From Oscillospiraceae bacterium (GTDB lineage Bacteria; Bacillota; Clostridia; Oscillospirales; Oscillospiraceae): a stretch of DNA of 16,236 bases. Position 1 is the stretch's first letter; each line of letters starts with the position of its first letter. This document shows, piece after piece, positions 1-6,672 of the stretch. The notes under the pieces are model-generated. The model was not told the origin of the DNA and did no database searches. It worked only from the letters and a program-made list of their open reading frames with translations. The DNA lies in contig JAIRRO010000034.1 in the NCBI GenBank assembly GCA_031255955.1, forward strand, positions 1-16,236, read 5' to 3'. The translations under genes were made by a program, and so were the position numbers.

Positions 1-2136
1 GTCAAGATTTTGCATCGGGTCGCCGTCCATCTCGACATAGCTGATATGCCCCGCGTTTGTCAGCGCGTGATACGGCGCCTCCGTGCGGATTTTATCAAAG
101 GCGTTTATCGTGTAATACACCGGCACGTGGAAGCTGTTTGTGTAGTAATCGCGGTCGGTGACGCCCGGGATGCTGCCGAATTTGTCGCGATCCAGCTTCA
201 CAAAGCGCCCGGATAAACCCTCTGCCGGTGTGGCGATGAGCGTGATATTCAGTCCGCGCCGTTTCGTTTCCGCGTCGCAGCGGCGGCGCATATGCGAGAT
301 GATTTCTATGCCGAGATTCTGCGCCTGCTCCGAGCTGCCGTGATGCTCCCCAATCAGCGCGACAAGCGCCTCGGCGAGTCCGATGAAGCCCACGGAGAGC
401 GTCCCGTGTTTTAGCACCTCGCGCACCTCGTCGTCCCATTTCAGCTTTTCGCTGTCAATCCACACGCCCTGACCCATCAGGAACGGATAGTTGTATACGT
501 GCTTGCGGCACTGGATTTCAAAGCGCTCAAGCAATTGCTCGATGATAAGCCCCAGCTTGTTGTCCAAATCCTCAAAGAAGCGCGGGATGTCGTGGTTCGC
601 CTTAATCGCGAGGCGCGGCAGGTTAAGCGATGTAAAAGAGAGGTTGCCGCGTCCGTTGCTGACCTCGCGCTCGGGGTCGTACACATTCCCGATAACGCGG
701 GTGCGGCAGCCCATATATGCGATTTCGGTTTCGGGATGCCCTTCCTTATAATACTGCGCGTTGAACGGCGCGTCGAGGAATGAGAAGTTCGGGAACAGAC
801 GCTTTGCCGAGCAGTGGCAAGCCAGCTTGAATAAATCATAGTTCGGGTCCTCGGGATTCAGATTGATGCCCTCTTTAACCCTGAACACCTGAATGGGGAA
901 TATCGGCGTTTCGCCGCCGCCCAGCCCGTCCTCTGTGGAGAGCATCACGTTTTTCATAACCATTCTGCCCTCGGGCGAGGTATCCATGCCGTAGTTGATG
1001 GACGAGAACGGCGTCTGCGCCCCCGCGCGGGAATTCATCGTGTTCAGGTTGTGGATGAAAGCCTCCATCGCCTGAAATGTGGCGCGGTCTGTTTCCTTTG
1101 ACGCGTGATAGTGCGCCGCGTTCTGCGCCTTAATAAGCTCGTCCCCGCTGCCCGCGCCGAAGCGTGCTTCCAATATGCGCAGCTCCGCTTCAAGATACTC
1201 TCCGCAACCCTCCAGCGACGGGAAGAGTCCGGATTCCTCGCCGATTTTCGCGATGATGGCGCGGATTTCGTCCTCGGGGTCGTCCAGCTTGCGCGACAGC
1301 ATAAGCGCCTTTGAAAGATTTTGGCGATACAACCGGATGAATGTTTTGCGGACGCCCTCCGCCATGCCGTAATCAAAATTGACGATGCTCTGACCGCCGT
1401 GCTGGTCGTTCTGATTGGACTGAATGGCGATGCAGGCAAGCGCCGCATACGACGCGATGTCATTCGGCTCGCGCAGCATGCCGTGCCCGGTGGAAAACCC
1501 GTCCTTAAACAGATTGATGATATCAATCTGCGTACAGGTGGTGGTAAGCGTCAGGAAATCGAGGTCGTGGATGTGAATATCCCCGTCGCTGTGCGCCTTG
1601 GCGTGGTCGGGGTTCAGCACGAACATATTATAGAACTGCTTTGCGCCCTCACTGCCGAATTTCAGCATTACGCCCATCGCCGTGTCGCCGTCGATATTCG
1701 CGTTCTCGCGCTTGATATCGCTGTCGCGCGCGTCGGCGAACGTGATTTCTTCATACGTCTGCATAAGGCGCGTATTCATCTGGCGGCGGCGTGAGCGATC
1801 CTCACGATAAAGGATGTATGCCTTTGCCGTCGTGACGAAGCCGTTGTCCATCAACACGCGCTCCACGATGTCTTGAATATGCTCAACATCCGGCGTGCCG
1901 CCGCCCTCATGCTCAAGCACCGCTTGAACCTCCAGCGCCAGCCGCTCCGCCGTGCCCTCGCTTCCGGTGCGATATGTCGCGTCGAACGCCTTTGCGATAG
2001 CCCCCGAAATTTTTCCGAGGTCAAATTCCGCGATGCGCCCGTCACGCTTTTTGATGCCCGTGAGTGCCCCGTGAACGTGCGCCGCGCCACCCGGCGCCCC
2101 CGCGAAAACCGTTGATTTTTCTGTTGTTCCGACCAT
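1..2136 (-). CDS. nrdD: Anaerobic (class III) ribonucleoside-triphosphate reductase, C-terminus cut by window edge
   Basis: Reading the minus strand from an ATG at 2136 gives 712 codons open to the window edge. The product reduces ribonucleotides to deoxyribonucleotides by glycyl-radical chemistry, a strictly anaerobic enzyme. An ATP-cone allosteric domain covers about residues 22-115 (GIKKRDGRIAEFDL, then VERVLMDNGF). The catalytic barrel follows, with DGDIHIHDLDF (184-194), C201 in TTTCTQIDI, NTMNSRAGAQTPFSSINYG (365-383) and C477 in YMGCRTRVIGN; these cysteines sit where the family has its radical/reductant cysteines. The zinc site and the glycyl-radical loop would lie beyond position 1 and are not visible. 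A GGAGGG ribosome site lies 6 nt before the ATG. The activase nrdG is not in the window; by family habit it may lie just past the edge. Confidence 0.95.
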   Translation of the reverse strand, partial: MVGTTEKSTVFAGAPGGAAHVHGALTGIKKRDGRIAEFDLGKISGAIAKAFDATYRTGSEGTAERLALEVQAVLEHEGGGTPDVEHIQDIVERVLMDNGFVTTAKAYILYREDRSRRRQMNTRLMQTYEEITFADARDSDIKRENANIDGDTAMGVMLKFGSEGAKQFYNMFVLNPDHAKAHSDGDIHIHDLDFLTLTTTCTQIDIINLFKDGFSTGHGMLREPNDIASYAALACIAIQSNQNDQHGGQSIVNFDYGMAEGVRKTFIRLYRQNLSKALMLSRKLDDPEDEIRAIIAKIGEESGLFPSLEGCGEYLEAELRILEARFGAGSGDELIKAQNAAHYHASKETDRATFQAMEAFIHNLNTMNSRAGAQTPFSSINYGMDTSPEGRMVMKNVMLSTEDGLGGGETPIFPIQVFRVKEGINLNPEDPNYDLFKLACHCSAKRLFPNFSFLDAPFNAQYYKEGHPETEIAYMGCRTRVIGNVYDPEREVSNGRGNLSFTSLNLPRLAIKANHDIPRFFEDLDNKLGLIIEQLLERFEIQCRKHVYNYPFLMGQGVWIDSEKLKWDDEVREVLKHGTLSVGFIGLAEALVALIGEHHGSSEQAQNLGIEIISHMRRRCDAETKRRGLNITLIATPAEGLSGRFVKLDRDKFGSIPGVTDRDYYTNSFHVPVYYTINAFDKIRTEAPYHALTNAGHISYVEMDGDPMQNLD

Positions 2137-2174
2137 AAAATTCCCTCCGCCGCAATATAATGCGATAAAAATAA

Positions 2175-2220
2175 AATCAATATGTTGTGCTATATCTCGC
2201 TCCAACAATAGATATTATAC
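2175..2220. promoter_or_regulatory. Candidate pair of NrdR boxes over and below the nrdD promoter
   Basis: Two 16-nt elements resemble the NrdR box consensus acaCwAtATaTwGtgt. On the minus strand these are GTATAATATCTATTGT (2220-2205, 11 of 16 by eye) and GCACAACATATTGATT (2190-2175, 12 of 16). Their starts are 30 bp apart, about three helical turns, close to the 31-32 bp usual for NrdR pairs. The first covers the -10 element and start site. NrdR is the known ATP/dATP-sensing repressor of nrd operons. The matches are imperfect in an AT-rich stretch, so this is inference. Confidence 0.35.
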
Positions 2221-2242
2221 AACCTATAGTTCCCGCTGTCAA
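2214..2242 (-). promoter_or_regulatory. Consensus sigma-70 type promoter of nrdD
   Basis: On the minus strand TTGACA (2242-2237) is followed after exactly 17 nt by TATAAT (2219-2214), a perfect match to the housekeeping consensus. Transcription should start near 2207, leaving a leader of about 70 nt before the nrdD ATG at 2136. Confidence 0.85.
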
Positions 2243-2358
2243 TATAAATTTTTATTGAAATTTTATTTTTTTCTGATATACTTCATATGTGCTGCCCCAA
2301 CGGCAAAGCCTATTGAAGCCGCAGGGCGAATTGACAGCGACGCGCGCACGGGCGGCAC

Positions 2359-2375
2359 CGCGTATAATATACGCG
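2359..2375. repeat. 17-bp palindrome over a -10-like element upstream of the DUF975 gene
   Basis: CGCGTATA-A-TATACGCG is an uninterrupted inverted repeat with 8-bp arms around one base, and it contains TATAAT at 2363-2368. A TTGACA at 2331-2336 is 26 nt upstream, too far for an ordinary promoter, and the hexamer at the correct distance (2340-2345) is poor. The element could be an activator- or repressor-controlled -10 region. It ends 27 nt before the chosen start codon. Confidence 0.4.
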
Positions 2376-2387
2376 CAAATATAGTTC

Positions 2388-2392
2388 GGAGG
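2388..2392 (+). promoter_or_regulatory. Ribosome binding site deciding the DUF975 start
   Basis: GGAGG lies 9 nt before the ATG at 2402 but only 3 nt before the in-frame ATG at 2396. The open frame reaches back to 2255, but that stretch encodes no plausible signal or domain and spans the putative promoter palindrome, so the 2402 start is preferred. Confidence 0.65.
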
Positions 2393-2401
2393 TATATGCT
2401 G

Positions 2402-3145
2402 ATGAATGGGAACGAGTCCTTTAATTCCGGAATCAAGCGCCGCGCGAGAGAGGCTATAAAATCGGCGGTGCCCACCGTGGTCATTGTGAGCTGCGTGTGG
2501 TTCTTTCTGTCCGCCGTGATCGCTGTTCTTGCCACGCGCGTGTCCGGATATGATAAAGCTTTTGATGAGCTGAGGGGAATGGTAAACACCGGCGCCGGTA
2601 TTTTTAACGCCGCCACCGCTGTGGATTTTGAACCCGGAGATTTATTTTTGCGGCACCTTAACCCCTTGGGCGGCTTGATATCCATCGCGCTGAATATCTG
2701 CCTGACGGTGGTGGGCGCCGGATTTTCGTGGTATTGCCTTGCACTTGCCCGCGGGGAAAAGCCCGAATGGAAATCGCTTTTTGACGGCTTCGGCAGCTTC
2801 CTGAAAATCGTTTGGATGTATATCCTTTGCGGAATTTTTATCTCGCTGTGGTCGCTGCTGCTGTTTTTCCCCGGTATAATCGCGGCGTATCGGTATTCGA
2901 TGGCGATTTATATAATGCGCGACAACCCCGAATACGGCGCGCTGCAATGCATACGCGAATCGAAGGCGCTTATGCGCGGTAAAAAGGTCGATTTATTCAT
3001 ATTGCAGATTTCGTTTATATTGTGGCTTATCCTCGGGCTGGTGATCACCATCTTTGTTGGCATTGATGTTCTGGCGCTGTGGCTGAACGCCTATATCGGC
3101 GTCGCAACCGCCGGCTTCTACCTCGCCGCCAAAAAAGAAGGCTAG
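2402..3145 (+). CDS. DUF975 family integral membrane protein
   Basis: A 247-residue membrane protein of unknown function. About five hydrophobic segments can be seen (near residues 24-45, 88-113, 134-158, 197-219 and 220-242). The family signature is in the second half: SLLLFFPGIIAAYRYSMA (151-168), then MRDNPEYGALQCIRES (172-187), then MRGKKVDLF (191-199), matching the DUF975 pattern of an xxPGIxxxxxYS turn, a DNPxxGAxxAIxxS loop and a basic stretch before the last helices. The N-terminus begins with the short basic amphipathic stretch (GIKRRAREAIKSA) usual in DUF975. It is followed after 21 nt by the MATE gene, so the two are probably co-transcribed. Family assignment is by remembered motifs; no substrate can be proposed. 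Confidence 0.8.
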   Translation: MNGNESFNSGIKRRAREAIKSAVPTVVIVSCVWFFLSAVIAVLATRVSGYDKAFDELRGMVNTGAGIFNAATAVDFEPGDLFLRHLNPLGGLISIALNICLTVVGAGFSWYCLALARGEKPEWKSLFDGFGSFLKIVWMYILCGIFISLWSLLLFFPGIIAAYRYSMAIYIMRDNPEYGALQCIRESKALMRGKKVDLFILQISFILWLILGLVITIFVGIDVLALWLNAYIGVATAGFYLAAKKEG

Positions 3146-3166
3146 ACTCCGACAGCAATATACCAT

Positions 3167-4519
3167 ATGAAAAGAGACATGACGCGGGGCAGCGAATGGA
3201 AGCTGATTTTGCTGTTCACCCTCCCGATTATGGCGGGAAATCTGCTTCAGCAGCTATATAACACGGCGGACAATGTAATCGTCGGGAATTTCGTCTCGGA
3301 ATCGGCGTTTTCCGGCGTCGCCGTGTGCGCCGCGCTGACGTTCCTGTTCCTCTCGTTTGCGATGGGGATTAGCGCCGGTGTGGGCGTTGTCACCTCGCAG
3401 CTGTTCGGGGCAAGGCAGGATGAGCGGCTGCAGCTGGCGGTTGACACATCCCTGCTGCTGCTTGCGGGTTTGGGCGTCGTCATAACGGTGGCGGGGTGGG
3501 CGCTTACGCCGTTTTTGCTTGAAACAGTGCTCTCGGTGCCGCGCGGCGATATTCTGGATAGCGCCGTTTCGTATATGCGGATTTATTGCCTCGGGCTGCC
3601 GTTTCAGTTCATATATAACTGTATTTCCTTTGTGCTGCGCGGGGTGGGGGATTCAAAGGCGTCACTGTATTTTCTGTTTATCACCGCCGTGTTGAACATC
3701 ATTCTTGACCTTGCGGCTGTACTGCTGCTTAATTTGGGCGTCGTCGGTACGGCGTGGGCGACGGTGGTGTCGCAGCTTGTGTGCGTCATCATTTCGTATA
3801 TATATCTGCGTCGCCGATTCCCGTTTACGCGCGCGGCGGAGCATTTTGACGCCGGAATATGCAAAACTGTTTTGAAAATCGGGCTGCCGACGGCTGTGCA
3901 GCAGAGCATTGTTTCACTGGGTGCGGTGGCGATGCAAAGATTGGTCAACGGCTTTGATAACGACGCCGTAATCGCGGCGTTCGGCGCGGGCAATCGGATA
4001 AACAGCTTTGTGTTCGTGCCGATAATCGGATTTCAATCGGGGCTTGCCAACTTCACCGGGCAAAACGTCGGTGCGGGGCGGCTGGACAGGGTCCGGCGCG
4101 GTTATCACGCGACGCTCGGCATGGGGCTGCTGGCGACTGTTGTCATCTGTGTTTTGATGTATGTGTTTTCTGGGCGGACAGTTGCGCTGTTCGGACTGTC
4201 AGGAGAGTCGCTGAACGTCGGCTCTGAGATGATTCGATTCCACGCGGTGTGGTATTGGTTTTTCTCGCTATATATGCTGCTCGGCGGTGTGCTGCAGGGC
4301 GCGGGGGATACGCTTTTGCAATCCGCCGCCACGCTGACGGCGCTTGTCGTCCGTGTCGCGCTGGGCTATCTAAGTGTGCGCTTCGGTATGCTGGGCTATG
4401 CCGCCGCGTGGGCGACAACACCCATCGGCTGGGCTGCCGCCGCGCTGATTACAAATGTCAGGTATTTCACCGGCGGCTGGCGGAACAAAAGCGTGGTGAA
4501 AAAAACGGGTGCGGGATGA
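3167..4519 (+). CDS. MATE family cation-coupled multidrug exporter
   Basis: A 450-residue polytopic protein of normal MATE length, expected to have 12 membrane helices in two homologous halves. The opening, GSEWKLILLFTLPIMAGNLL (residues 9-28), then QQLYNTADNVIVGNFV, is the classic MATE N-terminus, and RLVNGFDNDAVIAAFGAGNR near residue 260 is the equivalent entry of the second half. Such proteins exchange Na+ or H+ for organic cations, drugs or metabolites; the substrate cannot be told. No clear ribosome site precedes the ATG at 3167; an in-frame ATG at 3179, preceded by AGAGA, is an alternative. It lies 21 nt after the DUF975 gene and converges on larC with 12 nt between the stop codons. Confidence 0.93.
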   Translation: MKRDMTRGSEWKLILLFTLPIMAGNLLQQLYNTADNVIVGNFVSESAFSGVAVCAALTFLFLSFAMGISAGVGVVTSQLFGARQDERLQLAVDTSLLLLAGLGVVITVAGWALTPFLLETVLSVPRGDILDSAVSYMRIYCLGLPFQFIYNCISFVLRGVGDSKASLYFLFITAVLNIILDLAAVLLLNLGVVGTAWATVVSQLVCVIISYIYLRRRFPFTRAAEHFDAGICKTVLKIGLPTAVQQSIVSLGAVAMQRLVNGFDNDAVIAAFGAGNRINSFVFVPIIGFQSGLANFTGQNVGAGRLDRVRRGYHATLGMGLLATVVICVLMYVFSGRTVALFGLSGESLNVGSEMIRFHAVWYWFFSLYMLLGGVLQGAGDTLLQSAATLTALVVRVALGYLSVRFGMLGYAAAWATTPIGWAAAALITNVRYFTGGWRNKSVVKKTGAG

Positions 4520-4540
4520 CGGCGTCACGCGTCACCGCAC
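4499..4540 (-). terminator. Rho-independent terminator of larBC, inside the 3' end of the MATE gene
   Basis: On the minus strand GTGCGG-TGACG (4540-4530) pairs with CGTCA-(TC)-CCGCAC (4521-4509), giving an 11-bp stem with a 2-nt bulge and an 8-nt loop. It is followed by CCG and seven T (4505-4499). The stem contains the larC stop codon on one side and the MATE stop codon on the other. Read in the plus direction the hairpin has no T-tract, so it should terminate mainly the larC transcript. Confidence 0.6.
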
Positions 4541-5836
4541 GTCGCGCGGCGCTATGCCGTTTTCGCGGGCAAGGCGGGCAATATCGTCGTATTCCGCTTT
4601 TTCACGCGCGACGCCATAGCCTTCTGAACGCTTGACGCGCACGGCGCCAAGCGACGTTTCGCGCGTCGCTTCCGTTCGGGTGAGGATTGCCCTGCCCGGC
4701 GTTTCATAACGCACGCCGAGCGTCGTCGTATATTTGAAGATCAGCTGTGTGAATTTTTCTTTATCCTCCGTCCGGCAAAGAACCGTGAAGAGCGTTGCCG
4801 GGCGGTTCTTTTTCATATATACGGGCGTTAAAAACACATCGAGCGCGCCGGCGTCTGTCAATGCTTCCGCCGCAAAGCCGATTTCCTCGCCCGTCATATC
4901 GTCCAGATTACAGCGCAGCTCCGCTATCTCGTCCCGCGCGCCGTCCGGCGATTCGGGGGACGATAAAAACGCGCGGACGCAGTTGCAGCGTTCAAGGTCG
5001 CGTGTACCCATTCCGTAGCCGATTTTTGCCGTTTTCATCGGCGCCATATCGCCGAAACGGGAGACGAAGCGACGCAGCAGCGCTGCGCCCGTCGGCGTGC
5101 ATAGCTCGCCGCGCACCGCCCCGCCATAAATCGGAATATCCCTCAGCAGCAACGCCGTGGCGGGGGCGGGGACGGGCAACAGCCCGTGGGCGCAGCGCAC
5201 GAACCCCGTACCGACGTGAACGGGTGAAGCGGAGATGTCCGTAACCCCCAGCATATCGATAAGCAGGCACACGCCGACGATATCCGCCAAGGCGTCCAGC
5301 GCGCCGACCTCGTGAAAATGAACCTGCTCGATTTGAACGCCGTGAACCTCGCTTTCCGCCTCCGCCAGCAGCGCGTACACCGCCAGCGCGTCGGAGATAA
5401 CGCGCTCCGGCAGCGGCAGCGCCTTAATAATCCGAAGGATTTCGGGATATGTCAAGCCGTGGTCGTGGGTGTGCTCGTGCTCGTGGTCGTGAGTGTGATT
5501 GTGGTCGTGTGTATGCGTGTGATTGTGAGTATGGTCGTGCGTATGCCCGTGGTCGTGGGAATGTCCGTGCGCGTGAGTGTCGTGATTATGCGTGTCGTGA
5601 TTATGCGTCGGCTCCGCGTCCGTTTCCTGAGTTTCCTCCGTGCCGCGCGCCGTCACGCGCATATGCGTGCCGGTGATGCCGCATTTCACGGATTTTTCAG
5701 CGAAAATTTCTATCCCCGGCAGACCAAGGGAGCGCATTTTATCCAAAAACGCCTCCGGCTCGGGCAAAAGCTCATACAGAGCCGCCATCAGCATATCGCC
5801 CGCCGCGCCCATATTGCATTCAAGATACAGCTTCAT
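4532..5836 (-). CDS. larC: LarC, nickel insertion protein for the nickel-pincer cofactor
   Basis: LarC is the CTP-dependent cyclometallase that inserts nickel into pyridinium-3,5-bisthiocarboxylic acid mononucleotide, the last step of cofactor synthesis for lactate racemase (LarA) and relatives. The 434-residue product begins with the family signature LYLECNMGAAGDMLMAALYE (near residues 3-22) and keeps VHFHEVGALDALADIVG, GELCTPTGAALLRRF and LRCNLDDMTGEEIGFAAEAL. Between residues 78 and 126 is a metal-binding insert with 24 histidines, 20 of them in strict every-other-residue order. larC is one uninterrupted frame here, unlike Lactiplantibacillus plantarum, where a programmed frameshift joins two parts. 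It follows larB after 6 nt and is almost certainly in the same operon. larA and larE are not in the window. Confidence 0.95.
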   Translation of the reverse strand: MKLYLECNMGAAGDMLMAALYELLPEPEAFLDKMRSLGLPGIEIFAEKSVKCGITGTHMRVTARGTEETQETDAEPTHNHDTHNHDTHAHGHSHDHGHTHDHTHNHTHTHDHNHTHDHEHEHTHDHGLTYPEILRIIKALPLPERVISDALAVYALLAEAESEVHGVQIEQVHFHEVGALDALADIVGVCLLIDMLGVTDISASPVHVGTGFVRCAHGLLPVPAPATALLLRDIPIYGGAVRGELCTPTGAALLRRFVSRFGDMAPMKTAKIGYGMGTRDLERCNCVRAFLSSPESPDGARDEIAELRCNLDDMTGEEIGFAAEALTDAGALDVFLTPVYMKKNRPATLFTVLCRTEDKEKFTQLIFKYTTTLGVRYETPGRAILTRTEATRETSLGAVRVKRSEGYGVAREKAEYDDIARLARENGIAPRDVR

Positions 5837-5842
5837 ATCAAA

Positions 5843-6589
5843 TTATTCCCCGATGTTATTAATCAGACTTGCCAGATACCCCGCGCCGAAGCCGTTATCG
5901 ATATTAACGACAGAGACGTTCCCCGCGCAGGAATTGAGCATAGACAAAAGCGCTGACAGCCCCTGAAAATTCGCCCCGTACCCGACGGATGTCGGCACGG
6001 CGATAACGGGTGCGGACACCAGCCCGCCGATAACGGTAGCCAGCGCGCCCTCCATTCCGGCAACGGCGATGACGACGCGCGCCGCCATAATCGTATCCAG
6101 CCGGTGCAGCAGCCGATGCAGCCCAGCGACGCCCACGTCATACAGCCGCTCAACGCGGCTGCCGAGCGCCTCGGCGACAATGGCGGCTTCCTCCGCAACG
6201 GGCAGGTCGCTAGTCCCCGCCGCGCAGACGGCAATCACGCCCGCGCTTGTCGGCGTGGGGATTTTTCCGAAAATCCCGATGCGCGATTGAGGCTCATATG
6301 TAATCGGCGTTTCGGCGTTCACCGCCGAGGCTTTCTCCGGCGTAAGGCGCGTAATCAACACACATTCATAGCCGCGTTCGCGCATTGCGGAGACGATGCC
6401 GCTGATTTGCTCCGCCGTCTTGCCCTCGCCATAGATGACCTCCGGAATACCGTGCCGCAGCTGCCTGTGGTGGTCGATATTCGCATAGCCGAGGTCCTCA
6501 AACGGCTGTTTTTTCAGCTTCAGCAGCGCGTCCTCCGGCGTCATCTCGCCGCGCTCGACGCGCTTTAGCAGCTCTAACATGTTGTCCAT
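5843..6589 (-). CDS. larB: LarB, pyridinium-3,5-biscarboxylic acid mononucleotide synthase
   Basis: LarB carboxylates and hydrolyses nicotinic acid adenine dinucleotide to the dicarboxylated pyridinium mononucleotide, the first step of nickel-pincer cofactor synthesis. The 248-residue product has the family N-terminus (LLKRVERGEMTPEDALLKL) and HGIPEVIYGEGKT (46-58), then an AIR-carboxylase (PurE-like) fold from about residue 115: VCAAGTSDLPVAEEAA, AGMEGALATVIGGLV, VPTSVGYGANFQG and VVNIDNGFGAGYLA. C221 in MLNSC matches the cysteine known in LarB to form the covalent substrate adduct. The start at 6589 has a weak ribosome site; an in-frame ATG at 6580 is an alternative. A separate promoter lies upstream. 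Confidence 0.95.
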   Translation of the reverse strand: MDNMLELLKRVERGEMTPEDALLKLKKQPFEDLGYANIDHHRQLRHGIPEVIYGEGKTAEQISGIVSAMRERGYECVLITRLTPEKASAVNAETPITYEPQSRIGIFGKIPTPTSAGVIAVCAAGTSDLPVAEEAAIVAEALGSRVERLYDVGVAGLHRLLHRLDTIMAARVVIAVAGMEGALATVIGGLVSAPVIAVPTSVGYGANFQGLSALLSMLNSCAGNVSVVNIDNGFGAGYLASLINNIGE

Positions 6590-6639
6590 CGATATTCACA
6601 GCTTCTTTCCGCGCCGCGCGCGTTTTTTCGTCCGCTGAT

Positions 6640-6669
6640 ACTATAACACCACGCCGGGGGCATTGTCAA
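6640..6669 (-). promoter_or_regulatory. Promoter of larBC
   Basis: On the minus strand TTGACA (6669-6664) and TATAGT (6645-6640) are separated by 18 nt. The -35 element starts 3 nt after the argS stop codon. This suggests larBC can be transcribed apart from the murI-argS unit, although read-through from argS is not excluded because no terminator is visible between them. Confidence 0.65.
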
Positions 6670-6672
6670 CTT

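Noticed and set aside
477..839. Short minus-strand ORFs within nrdD
   Set aside because: They are out of frame with the continuous 712-codon nrdD reading, which has no stop because it runs off the window edge.
1321..1794. 157-codon plus-strand ORF opposite the reductase
   Set aside because: The minus strand reads a complete NrdD frame through this region with family motifs at every point.
2255..2401. N-terminal extension of the DUF975 ORF with a hydrophobic start
   Set aside because: It lacks a ribosome site and spans the promoter-like palindrome; the GGAGG at 2388-2392 supports the start at 2402.
5312..5956. Long plus-strand ORF with Val/Arg-rich repeats
   Set aside because: It is the antisense shadow of larC and its His-codon repeat; no ribosome site and no family similarity.
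6609..6630. GC-rich stretch followed by six T resembling a plus-strand terminator
   Set aside because: No plus-strand gene ends here; both flanking genes are on the minus strand, and the stem is short and ambiguous.
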